A stretch of DNA of 64,000 nucleotides from Streptomyces sp. NWU339 (GCF_003143855.1 NZ_QFRK01000017.1:668-64667), one strand, 5' to 3'; numbered from the stretch's first letter, positions 36,061 through 44,731 are shown. Program-made: numbers and translations. Notes: generated from the sequence alone by a model not told the origin.

Positions 36061-36879
36061 ATGGCCGATGCCCCCACCGGCAAGGTGACCTTCGTCGGTG
36101 CCGGCCCCGGCGCCGCCGATCTGCTGACGTTGCGCGCCGCACGCGCGATCGCCGAGGCCGACATCGTGATCTGGGCCGCCAGCCTGGTCCAGGCGGAGGT
36201 CCTCGAGCACGCGCGGGAGGGCGCCGAGGTCCTCGACTCGGCGACGATGTCGCTGGAGGACGTCGTGGCCGTGTACGAGCGGGCCCGCGCTCAGGGGCTG
36301 AGGGTGGCCAGGATCCATTCCGGGGACCCGGCGCTCTGGGGCGGCACGCAGGAGCAGCTCGACCGGTGCGTGGAGCTCGGCATCGCGACCGAGATCGTGC
36401 CGGGTGTGTCGTCCTTCTCCGCCGTCGCGGCGCTGGCACAGCGGGAGTTGACCATTCCCGAGGTGGCGCAGTCCGTGGTGCTGACCCGGCTCGGCGGCGG
36501 CAAGACGCCGATGCCGCCCGGGGAGGAGGTCCGCGAGTTCGCGCGGCACGGCACCACCATGGCGATCTTCCTGTCGGCCGCGCGCAGCGGGCAGCTGGTG
36601 CGGGAGCTGCTGGAGGGCGGCTATCCGACGGGCACGCCGGTGGTGGTCGCGTACCAGGCGACCTGGCCGGAGGAGCTGGTCGTGAAGTGCACGATCGGCA
36701 CGCTGGAGGAGACGGTCAAGGAGCACAAGCTCTGGAAGCACACGCTGTTCCTGGTCGGCCCCGCCCTCGACGCGCGCGGCACCCGTTCGCACCTGTACCA
36801 CCCGGGTCACTTCCACGGCTACCGCAAGGCCGACCCTGAGGCCCGCAGGGCGCTGCGCACCCGGGGTGCGAGCACGTGA
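36061..36879 (+). CDS. cobM: Precorrin-4 C11-methyltransferase CobM
   Basis: A 272-residue SAM-dependent methylase. KVTFVGAGPGAADLLTLRAARAIAEADIVIWA at the N terminus, IHSGDPALWGGTQEQLD and VPGVSSFSAVAALAQRELT identify the C11 enzyme. The ATG at 36061 is preferred because homology begins here and AGGAGAGG lies upstream. A GTG at 35941 that overlaps the cobI stop would keep the otherwise unbroken chain of overlaps but adds a repetitive, unconserved stretch. It is coupled to cobL by GTGA. Confidence 0.92.
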   Translation: MADAPTGKVTFVGAGPGAADLLTLRAARAIAEADIVIWAASLVQAEVLEHAREGAEVLDSATMSLEDVVAVYERARAQGLRVARIHSGDPALWGGTQEQLDRCVELGIATEIVPGVSSFSAVAALAQRELTIPEVAQSVVLTRLGGGKTPMPPGEEVREFARHGTTMAIFLSAARSGQLVRELLEGGYPTGTPVVVAYQATWPEELVVKCTIGTLEETVKEHKLWKHTLFLVGPALDARGTRSHLYHPGHFHGYRKADPEARRALRTRGAST

Positions 36880-38123
36880 TCACGGTCGTCGGCACGGGGA
36901 CCGGGGCGCCGGTCGAGGAGGCCGTGCTCGCCGGGGCGGAGCTCGTCGTGGGCGGGCGGCGGCACCTGGACGCCGTTCGGCTGCCCGAGGGAGCCGAGCG
37001 GGTCGTCCTCGGGGCGCTGGCTCCCGCGCTGGACACCGTCGGGAAGTACGTCGCCGAGGAGCGTCCGGTCGTCGTGCTGGCCTCCGGTGACCCGGGGTTC
37101 TTCGGGATCGTGCGGGCGCTGGCCGAGCGGTTCGGGTCCGAGCGGCTGGACGTGCGGCCGGGCGTCTCCTCCGTCGCCACCGCCTTCGCCCGGGTCGGGT
37201 TGCCCTGGGACGACGCCGTGGTGGTCAGCGCGCACGGCCGGGATCCGCGGACGGCCGTCAACCTGTGCCGGGCTCACCCGAAGGTCGCCGTGCTGACGGG
37301 ACCGGGGGCCGGTCCGGCGGAGCTGGGGGCGGCGCTGGCCCGGCACTCCCCCGGCCGGGTCCTGGTCGTCGCCTCCGCGCTGGGCGATCCCGGGCGGGAG
37401 CGGGTGGAGCGGGTCACGCCCGCCGTCGCGGCGGCACGGGACTGGGGCCCGGCGGTCAGCGTCGTGCTGTGCCTGGACGAGTCGCGGGGTCTCGGCCCCG
37501 TACGGACCGTCGCGGGCTCCTGCGCGCCGCCCGCCGGTTGGGCGCTGGACGAGGCCGGGTTCGCCCACCGGGACTCGATGATCACCAAGTTCGAGGTGCG
37601 GGCGCTGGCCCTGGCCCGGCTCGGGCCGCGCCCCGGCGAACTGGTGTGGGACATCGGCGCGGGTTCGGGGTCCGTGGCCGTGGAGTGCGCCCGGCTGGGC
37701 GCCGCCGTCACCGCGGTGGAGAAGACCGCGGACGGGGTGGGGCGGATCCGCGCCAACGCCCTCGCGCACGGGGTGGACGTACGCGTGGTGCACGGGGCGG
37801 CGCCGACCGTGCTGTCCGATCTCGACGACCCCGACGCCGTGTTCGTCGGCGGGGGCGGGCGGGAGCTGCCCGCCATCGTCACCGCGTGCGCGCGGCGGGC
37901 GCGGCGCACGGTCGTCGTCGCCCTGGCCGCCCTGGACCGGGTGCCGGCCGTGCGCGAGGCGCTGGCCGGTGCAGGCTTCACCTGCGACGGGGTGCTGTTG
38001 CAGTCGTCGCGGCTGGCGCCGCTGCCCGGGGACGTGACCCGGCTGGCGGCGGCCAATCCCGTTTTCCTGCTGTGGGGTTCCAGACCCCCGGCACGTACCG
38101 ACATCGAAGGAGCCGCCCTGTGA
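36876..38123 (+). CDS. cobL: Precorrin-6Y C5,15-methyltransferase (decarboxylating) CobL
   Basis: A 415-residue fusion of the CbiE-like C5-methyltransferase (residues about 1-210: VVGTGTGAPVEEAVLAGAELVVGG, ASGDPGFFGIVRALAERFG) and the CbiT-like decarboxylating C15-methyltransferase. The CbiT part (about 225-410) has the SAM motif VWDIGAGSGSVAVECARLGA and VFVGGGGRELPAIV. The domain order matches aerobic CobL. GTGA overlaps bind it to both neighbours. Confidence 0.94.
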   Translation: MITVVGTGTGAPVEEAVLAGAELVVGGRRHLDAVRLPEGAERVVLGALAPALDTVGKYVAEERPVVVLASGDPGFFGIVRALAERFGSERLDVRPGVSSVATAFARVGLPWDDAVVVSAHGRDPRTAVNLCRAHPKVAVLTGPGAGPAELGAALARHSPGRVLVVASALGDPGRERVERVTPAVAAARDWGPAVSVVLCLDESRGLGPVRTVAGSCAPPAGWALDEAGFAHRDSMITKFEVRALALARLGPRPGELVWDIGAGSGSVAVECARLGAAVTAVEKTADGVGRIRANALAHGVDVRVVHGAAPTVLSDLDDPDAVFVGGGGRELPAIVTACARRARRTVVVALAALDRVPAVREALAGAGFTCDGVLLQSSRLAPLPGDVTRLAAANPVFLLWGSRPPARTDIEGAAL

Positions 38124-39811
38124 TCGGCCTCATCTCCGCCACCGCGGCGGGAGCCGCCGCGCGGGACCGACTGGCCGCCGCGTGGCCGGACCGTACGCGG
38201 GTGTACGAGGGTCCCGTCGGGGACGCCGTGCGGACCGCGTTCGCGCAGTGCGAGCAGCTCGTGTGCTTTCTGGCCACGGGTGCCGTGGTGCGGCTGGTGG
38301 CACCGCTGCTGGACGACAAGGCGAGCGACCCGGGCGTGGTCTGCGTCGACGAGGGTGGCCGGTTCGCGGTCTCCCTGGCGGGCGGACACGGCGGCGGGGC
38401 GAACGATCTCGCACATGAGGTCGCCGAGGTGCTGGGCGCCGAACCGGTGGTGACCACGGCGACCGATGCGGCGGGGCTGCCCGGTCTGGACACGCTGGGC
38501 CTCCCGGTGGAGGGCGACGTGGCCGCCGTGTCGCGCGCCCTGCTGGACGGTGAGCCGGTGGCGCTGCGCACCGATGTGGCCTGGCCGTTGCCCCCGCTGC
38601 CGGTCGCGGACGAGGGCGCGTACACGATCCGTCTCACGGACCGGCTGGTCGAGGCGGGGCGGCGGGAGGCCGTCCTCCGGCCGCCCACCCTCGTGGTCGG
38701 GGTGGGTGCCTCGAAGGGCGCCCCCGTCGACGAGGTCCTCGCGCTGGTCGAGGGCACCCTGCGGGAGGCCGGGCTGTCGGCCGCGTCGCTCGCCGAACTG
38801 GCCACCGTGGACGCGAAGTCCGACGAGCCCGGCATCGTGGAGGCGGCCCGGCGCCTGGACGTGCCACTGGTGGCGTACACCGCCGGGGAGCTGGCGCGCA
38901 TCGAGGTGCCGAACCCCTCCGAGGCGCCGCTCGCCGCCGTGGGCACCCCGTCGGTCGCGGAGGCCGCGGCGCTGGTGCGCGGGGGCGAACTCCTCGTGCC
39001 CAAGCGGAAGTCGGAACGTGCGGACGGGCAGCCGGCGATGGCGACCTGTGCCGTCGTGCGGCGGCCGGGGCGCGGACGGCTCGCGGTGGTCGGACTCGGG
39101 CCGGGTGCCCGGGACCTGCTCACCCCGCGGGCGAAGGCGGAACTGCGGCGCGCCTCCGTGCTGGTGGGGCTCGACCAGTACGTCGACCAGATCCGCGATC
39201 TGCTGCGGCCCGGTACCCGGATCCTGGAGTCCGGGCTCGGTGCGGAGGAGGAGCGGGCGCGCACGGCCGTCGAGGAGGCCCGCCGGGGGCAGGCGGTCGC
39301 GCTGATCGGAAGTGGGGACGCGGGCGTGTACGCCATGGCCTCCCCGGCGCTCGCCGAGGCGTCCGACGACATCGACGTGGTCGGGGTGCCCGGGGTGACG
39401 GCGGCGCTGGCGGCCGGGGCGATCCTGGGCGCGCCGCTGGGCCACGACCACGTGTCGATCAGTCTGTCCGACCTGCACACGCCGTGGGAGGTCATCGAGC
39501 GGCGGGTGCGGGCGGCGGCCGAGGCGGACATCGTGGTGACGTTCTACAACCCGCGCAGCCGGGGCCGTGACTGGCAGCTGCCGAAGGCGCTGGCGATCCT
39601 CGCCGAGCACCGGGAGCCGACGACGCCGGTGGGTGTCGTACGGAACGCGTCCCGCGCCGACGAGTCCAGTCGCCTGAGCACGCTCGCCGCGCTCGACCCG
39701 GCGACGGTCGACATGATGACGGTCGTGACCGTGGGCAACACGGCGACCCGTGAGATCGCGGGGCGCATGGTCACCCCGCGCGGCTACCGCTGGCAGGAGG
39801 AGTCCCGGTGA
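38120..39811 (+). CDS. cobJ: CbiG-CobJ fusion: cobalt-precorrin lactonase plus precorrin-3B C17-methyltransferase
   Basis: A 563-residue two-enzyme protein. Residues about 1-315 match CbiG, the anaerobic-pathway enzyme that opens the delta-lactone: FLATGAVVRLVAPLLDDKASDPGVVCVDE, ANDLAHEVAEVLGAEPVVTTATD and LVVGVGASKGAPVDEVLALV. Residues about 325-560 are CobJ/CbiH (RLAVVGLGPGARDLLTPRAKAEL, ALIGSGDAGVYAMASPALAEA, VTFYNPRSRGRDWQLPKAL), which methylates C17 during ring contraction. The fusion joins successive reactions. No separate CobG-type oxygenase is present in the operon. The GTG overlaps the cobL stop. Confidence 0.93.
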   Translation: MIGLISATAAGAAARDRLAAAWPDRTRVYEGPVGDAVRTAFAQCEQLVCFLATGAVVRLVAPLLDDKASDPGVVCVDEGGRFAVSLAGGHGGGANDLAHEVAEVLGAEPVVTTATDAAGLPGLDTLGLPVEGDVAAVSRALLDGEPVALRTDVAWPLPPLPVADEGAYTIRLTDRLVEAGRREAVLRPPTLVVGVGASKGAPVDEVLALVEGTLREAGLSAASLAELATVDAKSDEPGIVEAARRLDVPLVAYTAGELARIEVPNPSEAPLAAVGTPSVAEAAALVRGGELLVPKRKSERADGQPAMATCAVVRRPGRGRLAVVGLGPGARDLLTPRAKAELRRASVLVGLDQYVDQIRDLLRPGTRILESGLGAEEERARTAVEEARRGQAVALIGSGDAGVYAMASPALAEASDDIDVVGVPGVTAALAAGAILGAPLGHDHVSISLSDLHTPWEVIERRVRAAAEADIVVTFYNPRSRGRDWQLPKALAILAEHREPTTPVGVVRNASRADESSRLSTLAALDPATVDMMTVVTVGNTATREIAGRMVTPRGYRWQEESR

Positions 39812-40395
39812 AGCGTGTGGTCCATCCCATCGAGCAGGAGTCCTTCCGCCGGTTGCGCGCCCGTCTGGACACCGGGCACTTCCCGCCGCTGACCCGGGCG
39901 GTCGTGGAGCGGGTCATCCACTCCTCGGCCGATCTGGCGTACGCGGACGATCTCGTCATGGACGAGGACGAGCTGGCGAAGGCGCACGCGGTGCTGCACG
40001 CCGGGGCGCCCGTGGTGGTGGACGTGGAGATGGTCGCGGCCGGGATCACCCGGCGCGGGACCGTCTGCCGTCTCAAGGACGCCGAGGCCGGGCCCGAACT
40101 CACGCGTTCGGCGCACGCGATGCGCCTGGCGTACGAGGAGGTCGGCCCCGGTGCCCTCTGGGTGATCGGCTGCGCGCCGACCGCCCTGGAGGAGCTGCTG
40201 ACCCTGGACGCCTCCCCCGCGCTCGTCATCGGGCTGCCCGTCGGTTTCGTCGGAGCGGCCGAGTCCAAGGCCGCGTTGCGCGAGAGCGGGTTGCCCGCGG
40301 TGAGCAACGTGTCCGAGAAGGGCGGTTCGGCGGTCGCCGCGGCCGCGCTCAACGCCCTGCTGTACCACCCCACTTCGCTTGAGGAGACCTTGTGA
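39808..40395 (+). CDS. cobH: Precorrin-8X methylmutase CobH/CbiC
   Basis: A 195-residue mutase that moves the methyl from C11 to C12 to give hydrogenobyrinic acid. The catalytic histidine lies in VVERVIHSSADLAYADDL (about residue 37). VDVEMVAAGITRR, WVIGCAPTALEELL and LPVGFVGAAESKAALRES are typical. It overlaps both neighbours by GTGA. Confidence 0.94.
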   Translation: MKRVVHPIEQESFRRLRARLDTGHFPPLTRAVVERVIHSSADLAYADDLVMDEDELAKAHAVLHAGAPVVVDVEMVAAGITRRGTVCRLKDAEAGPELTRSAHAMRLAYEEVGPGALWVIGCAPTALEELLTLDASPALVIGLPVGFVGAAESKAALRESGLPAVSNVSEKGGSAVAAAALNALLYHPTSLEETL

Positions 40396-41306
40396 CCACC
40401 CCGCCCGCCCTGCTCATCGCCGGACACGGCACCCGGGACGACGCCGGAGCGCAGGCGTTCCGCGACTTCGTAGGGGAGTTGGGGCGCCGTCACCCCGAAC
40501 TGCCCGTCGCGGGCGGTTTCATCGAGCTGTCCCCGCCGCCGCTGGGCGAGGCCGTCGCCGAGCTGGTCGGCCGGGGGGTGCGGCGGTTCGCCGCCGTGCC
40601 GCTGATGCTGGTGTCCGCCGGGCACGCCAAGGGCGACATCCCGGCGGCGCTGGCCCGTGAGAAGGAGCGCCACCCCGGGATCTCGTACACCTACGGCCGT
40701 CCGCTGGGCCCGCACCCCGCCCTGCTGAGCGTGCTGGAGCGGCGGCTTCGGCAGGCGGTGGACCCGTCCTGGGACCCCGCCGAGGTGACGGTGCTGCTGG
40801 TGGGGCGCGGTTCGACGGACCCGGACGCCAACGCCGAGGTGTGCAAGGCGGCGCGGCTGCTGTGGGAGGGGCGCGGCTACGGGGCCGTGGAGACGGCGTT
40901 CGTGTCGCTGGCGGCGCCGGACGTGCCGAGCGGGCTCGACCGGTGCGCGCGGCTCGGCGCCCGGCGGATCGTCGTCCTGCCGTACTTCCTGTTCACCGGC
41001 ATCCTGCCGGACCGGGTGCGGCACCAGACCGAGCAGTGGGCGGCGGCGCACCCGGAGACGGAGGTGCGGTCGGCGGACGTCATCGGGCCGGAGCCGGAGC
41101 TGCTGGACCTGGTGATGGAGCGGTACGCGGAGGCCGTGCAGGGCGATCTGCGGATGAACTGCGACAGCTGCGTGTACCGGATCGCGCTGCCGGGCTTCGA
41201 GGACAAGGTCGGGGCGCCGCAGCAGCCGCACTTCCACCCGGACGACGACGGCCACCACCATCACGGCCACCACGGGCACGGTCACGCGCACTCCCATGCG
41301 CACTGA
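40392..41306 (+). CDS. cbiX: Sirohydrochlorin cobaltochelatase, long form CbiXL
   Basis: A 304-residue duplicated chelatase that inserts cobalt early, into sirohydrochlorin. Catalytic histidines are in LLIAGHGTRDDAG (about residue 12) and LVSAGHAKGDIP. The second half repeats the fold (VLLVGRGSTDPDAN, VVLPYFLFTGILPDRV). Near the C terminus MNCDSC matches the MXCXXC motif reported to hold an Fe-S centre in the long CbiX of Bacillus. A histidine-rich tail (HHHHGHHGHGHAHSHAH) ends the protein, probably storing metal. Finding it beside CobN gives the operon two cobalt-insertion systems. It overlaps cobH (GTGA) and cobC (11 bases). Confidence 0.93.
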   Translation: MTTPPALLIAGHGTRDDAGAQAFRDFVGELGRRHPELPVAGGFIELSPPPLGEAVAELVGRGVRRFAAVPLMLVSAGHAKGDIPAALAREKERHPGISYTYGRPLGPHPALLSVLERRLRQAVDPSWDPAEVTVLLVGRGSTDPDANAEVCKAARLLWEGRGYGAVETAFVSLAAPDVPSGLDRCARLGARRIVVLPYFLFTGILPDRVRHQTEQWAAAHPETEVRSADVIGPEPELLDLVMERYAEAVQGDLRMNCDSCVYRIALPGFEDKVGAPQQPHFHPDDDGHHHHGHHGHGHAHSHAH

Positions 41307-42375
41307 GCCGGAAGCCGCCGCAGCAATGGCGGTGCACGACCTGCGGCACCACGGGGACGCCGAGGTCCGTGACGACGGCGCCGCTCTGGTCGACCTCGCC
41401 GTGAACGTCCGCGCGGACACGCCCCCGGCGTGGCTGCGGGAGCACATCGCCGCGTCCCTCACCGGCCTCGCCGCCTACCCGGACGGGCGGGCGGCGCGGG
41501 CGGCGGTGGCGGCGCGGCACGGGCTGCCGGTGGAGCGGGTGCTGCTGACGGCGGGGGCGGCGGAGGCGTTCGTGCTGCTGGCGCGGGCGCTGACGGTGCG
41601 CCGGCCGGTGGTGGTGCATCCGCAGTTCACGGAGCCGGAGGCGGCGCTGCGGGACGCGGGGCACACCGTCGAACGGGTGCTGCTCCGCGCGGAGGACGGT
41701 TTCCGGCTGGACCCCGCGGCGGTCCCCGAGGACGCGGACCTGGTGGTGATCGGCAACCCGACGAATCCGACGTCGGTGCTGCACCCGGCCGCGGCGATCG
41801 CCCGACTGGCCCGTCCCGGGCGGACGTTGGTCGTGGACGAGGCGTTCCTGGACGCGGTGCCGGACGAGCGGGAGGCGCTGGCCGGCCGGACGGACGTACC
41901 GGGCCTGGTGGTCCTGCGCAGCCTCACCAAGACGTGGGGGCTGGCGGGGCTGCGCATCGGTTACGTCCTGGCCGCGCCGGAGACCGTCACGGTGCTGGAG
42001 CGGGCACAGCCCCTGTGGCCGGTGTCCACCCCCGCGCTGGCGGCGGCCGAGGCGTGCGTGGGGGGCAGGGCGCTGGCGGAGGCGGCCGGGGCGGCCCACC
42101 GCATCGCCGCGGACCGGGACCATCTGCTCGCGGGACTGGAGAAGTTCGCCGCGCGCGGTCTGAGCGTCGTGCGTCCCGCCGAGGCCCCGTTCGTCCTGCT
42201 CCGGCTGGAGCACGCGACCGCCGTACGCCGCCGGCTCCGCGACCTCGGCTTCGCGGTGCGCCGCGGAGACACCTTCCCGGGGCTGGACGAGCGGTGGCTG
42301 CGCCTCGCGGTACGCGACCGGCAGACGACGGACGCGTTCCTGGGGGCCCTGGAGTGGGCGCTGGACGCAGGCTGA
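41296..42375 (+). CDS. cobC: PLP-dependent threonine-phosphate decarboxylase/aminotransferase CobC-like
   Basis: A 359-residue fold-type I PLP enzyme like histidinol-phosphate aminotransferase. NPTNPTSVLHP, LVVDEAFLDAVPDE and the Schiff-base lysine in SLTKTWGLAGLRIGYVLAAP are visible. In cobalamin operons this type decarboxylates threonine phosphate to aminopropanol phosphate, the substrate of CobD. It begins inside the last codons of cbiX and ends the operon before a strong hairpin. A side role in histidine-type transamination cannot be excluded. Confidence 0.88.
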   Translation: MRTEPEAAAAMAVHDLRHHGDAEVRDDGAALVDLAVNVRADTPPAWLREHIAASLTGLAAYPDGRAARAAVAARHGLPVERVLLTAGAAEAFVLLARALTVRRPVVVHPQFTEPEAALRDAGHTVERVLLRAEDGFRLDPAAVPEDADLVVIGNPTNPTSVLHPAAAIARLARPGRTLVVDEAFLDAVPDEREALAGRTDVPGLVVLRSLTKTWGLAGLRIGYVLAAPETVTVLERAQPLWPVSTPALAAAEACVGGRALAEAAGAAHRIAADRDHLLAGLEKFAARGLSVVRPAEAPFVLLRLEHATAVRRRLRDLGFAVRRGDTFPGLDERWLRLAVRDRQTTDAFLGALEWALDAG

Positions 42376-42439
42376 CCTGCCCTGCCTGCCCTGCACGCCT
42401 GCGGGGAGGGGCCGGCCGTCGGTGTCCCGGCGAGTACGG

Positions 42440-42470
42440 CGGGGACCGGCGGTGGGAGCGCCGGTCCCCG
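42440..42470. terminator. Bidirectional terminator at the end of the cobalamin operon
   Basis: CGGGGACCGGCG (42440-42451) pairs perfectly with 42459-42470 around a seven-base loop. It lies between the convergent cobC (plus, ends 42375) and LAETG-protein gene (minus, ends 42502) and can stop both. Confidence 0.85.
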
Positions 42471-42501
42471 TCGATGTGGTCGATGTACCCGGTGTACGGC
42501 G

Positions 42502-43437
42502 TCAGTTGCGGCGGCCCCGGCGGGAGAGGGCGACTCCCGCGCCGCCCGCCGCGAGGAGCGCGACGGCGGCGCCCGCGATGTACGGGGTCCTCGAGTCGCC
42601 GCCCGTCTCGGCCAGGTCCGCCCCGGTCGGCTGCTCGGCCCGCGCGCCCTGGGGTTGCACGTCGGCGGTCCTGGACTCCTCGGACTCCGCCGGGGCCGCC
42701 TGCTCCTCGGCCGGGGCGACGGGGGCCTCGCACTTCGCTTCGGCCAGGGTGACGGTGCCGTTGACCTCGGCGACGTTCAGCTTCGACGGGTTGACGGCGA
42801 CCTTGAGATGGAGCGCGGTGGCGGCGGCGGTGCGGGACGTGGTCTCCGTCCTGGACAGGTCCAGGCGGACCTCGCCGACGCCCGGCACCGTGACCTCGGT
42901 GGTGCCGTCGGAGGTCAGCGTGACGCGTTTGCCGAGCACGGTCACCGAGCCGGGCAGGGTGGCCGAGGCGAGCGGGGTCCGGCCGGTCTCGCAGACGGCC
43001 TTGGAGGTGACCTTCTCGAGCTCGATCAGCGACAGCAGCGGCAGTCCGGGCACATGGACCCGGGCCTTGGCGAGGGTGGTGGAGGACTCGGCCCGCTCCC
43101 CCTCCACCGTCGCCTTCGCGTCGGCCACCTCCGCGCGCAGCACGCTGAAGGGCCGGCCCTCGTCGACGCCCTCCAGGTCCGCGGTGAGGAGGGTCTTCTG
43201 CGCGCTCTGCGGCGCGTGGACCTCGTTGAGGGAGACGGTGAGCGGGGCGTTCACGCTCTTGTCGAGCAGGGCCACGTCGAGCCCGGTGCGCAGGACGGCC
43301 GCGCTCGCGCTGCCGTGCTCCCCGGTGGCCTGCGCGGAGCCCGCTCCGGCCAGCGCCGCGGGACCCGCGGCGAGGGCGGTGGCCGCGGCGACGACAGCCA
43401 GACGGCGTGCGGGCATGCGGAAGTTGGTGCTGTTCAA
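42502..43437 (-). CDS. Secreted cell-wall-anchored protein with LAETG sortase signal
   Basis: A 311-residue exported protein. The signal peptide is residues 1 to about 37 (basic start, Ala-rich core, GSAQA cleavage region). A mature domain of about 210 residues is rich in Val/Thr beta strands and has two cysteines (AVCETG and EAKCEAP) that could form a disulfide. After a Glu/Pro/Ala spacer comes LAETG, the sorting motif of class E sortases, then a hydrophobic helix (YIAGAAVALLAAGGAGVAL) and RRGRRN. It should be covalently fixed to the wall. It matches, by recall, SCO1860; function is unknown. Confidence 0.88.
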   Translation of the reverse strand: MNSTNFRMPARRLAVVAAATALAAGPAALAGAGSAQATGEHGSASAAVLRTGLDVALLDKSVNAPLTVSLNEVHAPQSAQKTLLTADLEGVDEGRPFSVLRAEVADAKATVEGERAESSTTLAKARVHVPGLPLLSLIELEKVTSKAVCETGRTPLASATLPGSVTVLGKRVTLTSDGTTEVTVPGVGEVRLDLSRTETTSRTAAATALHLKVAVNPSKLNVAEVNGTVTLAEAKCEAPVAPAEEQAAPAESEESRTADVQPQGARAEQPTGADLAETGGDSRTPYIAGAAVALLAAGGAGVALSRRGRRN

Positions 43438-43597
43438 GGTGGTGGGACCCCCATGAGACTTGAGTGGGACCCGGAAAGAATGACCGCCCCGGGAGACGAC
43501 CGTCAGCGATCCGAGGACACTTCACTCCTTCGTGGAAGGCCCGCCGACACATTCGAATCCCGGGGCACGACTGTTCCCCGCCGCCGCCCGCGCGTCA

Positions 43598-43624
43598 CCC
43601 GGTGGGCGGGTTTCGCCCGCCGGG
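43598..43624 (-). terminator. Terminator downstream of the amidohydrolase gene
   Basis: CCCGGTGGGCG (43598-43608) pairs with CGCCCGCCGGG (43614-43624), with one T:G pair, around a five-base loop GGTTT. It lies ten bases beyond the amidohydrolase stop on the minus strand. Confidence 0.7.
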
Positions 43625-43633
43625 CAGCGGTTC

Positions 43634-44731
43634 CTAGCCGACCACGCGCCCGTTCAGTACCACCCGGCGCGGGTCGGTGAGCACCCGTACGTCCGCGCGC
43701 GGGTCGGACGCGTAGACCACGAGGTCGGCCGGGGCGCCCTCCTCCAGGCCGGGGCGGCCGAGCCAGGCCCGGGCGGCCCAGGTGCCGGCCGCGAGGGCGT
43801 CGACGGGCGGGATGCCGGCGGTGACCAGTTCGGCGACCTCGGCCGCCGCCAGGCCGTGCGGGAGGGTGCCGCCCGCGTCCGTACCGACGAAGACGGGGAT
43901 GCCGGCGTCGTAGGCGGAGCGCACGGTGTCGTAGCGGCGCTCGTGGAGCCGGCGCATATGGGCCGACCAGCGCGGGAACCTGGACTCGCCGCCATCGGCC
44001 AGTTCGGGGAAGGTGGCGATGTTGACGAGGGTCGGGACGATCGCCACGCCCCGTTCGGCGAACAGCGGGATGGTGTCGTCGGTCAGGCCCGTCGCGTGCT
44101 CGACGCAGTCGATGCCGGCCTCGACCAGGTCCCGCAGGGAGTCCTCGGCGAAGCAGTGCGCGGTGACGCGGGCGCCCAGCCGGTGCGCCTCGGCGATCGC
44201 CGCCTCGACGGCGCCGCGCGGCCAGCAGGCCGACAGGTCGCCCAGGTCGCGGTCGATCCAGTCGCCGACGAGTTTGACCCAGCCGTCGCCGCGCCGGGCC
44301 TCCCGGGCGACAAGGGCGACGAGGTCGTCGGGTTCGACCTCCCAGGCGTAGTTGCGGATGTAGCGGCGGGTGCGGGCGATGTGCCGGCCGGCCCGGATGA
44401 TCTTCGGGAGGTCGTCGCGGTCGTCGATCCAGCGGGTGTCGGAGGGTGAGCCCGCGTCCCGCAGCAGCAGGGCGCCGGCGTCGCGGTCGGTGAGCGCCTG
44501 CTTCTCCGCGACCTCGGCGGGGACCGCGCCGTGCCGGTCGAGGCCCACGTGGCAGTGGGCGTCGACCAGGCCGGGCAGCACCCAGCCCTCGACGGTCCGG
44601 ACGTCACGGGCGGTGCCGGGGCGGTCGTAGGAGATCCGCCCGTCGACCACCCACAGCTCGTCGCGGACCTGGTCCTCGTCCGGTCCGACGAGGATCCGGC
44701 CCTTCACGTGCAGCACCGCGCGTTCGCTCAT
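43634..44731 (-). CDS. Metal-dependent amidohydrolase (imidazolonepropionase-like)
   Basis: A 365-residue TIM-barrel amidohydrolase. Metal ligands are in motifs: LVDAHCHVGLD (two His), DGWVKLVGDW (Lys), ARVTAHCFAEDSL (His), CVEHATGL (His) and VFVGTDAGGTLP (Asp). The composite-barrel ends, VDGRIS with ADLVVYASDPRADV, are present. These enzymes hydrolyse cyclic amides or amidines, and the substrate here is unknown. The ATG at 44731 begins MSERAVLHVKGRIL; the very long open frame upstream is shadow. It is divergent from the aminotransferase gene. Confidence 0.9.
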   Translation of the reverse strand: MSERAVLHVKGRILVGPDEDQVRDELWVVDGRISYDRPGTARDVRTVEGWVLPGLVDAHCHVGLDRHGAVPAEVAEKQALTDRDAGALLLRDAGSPSDTRWIDDRDDLPKIIRAGRHIARTRRYIRNYAWEVEPDDLVALVAREARRGDGWVKLVGDWIDRDLGDLSACWPRGAVEAAIAEAHRLGARVTAHCFAEDSLRDLVEAGIDCVEHATGLTDDTIPLFAERGVAIVPTLVNIATFPELADGGESRFPRWSAHMRRLHERRYDTVRSAYDAGIPVFVGTDAGGTLPHGLAAAEVAELVTAGIPPVDALAAGTWAARAWLGRPGLEEGAPADLVVYASDPRADVRVLTDPRRVVLNGRVVG

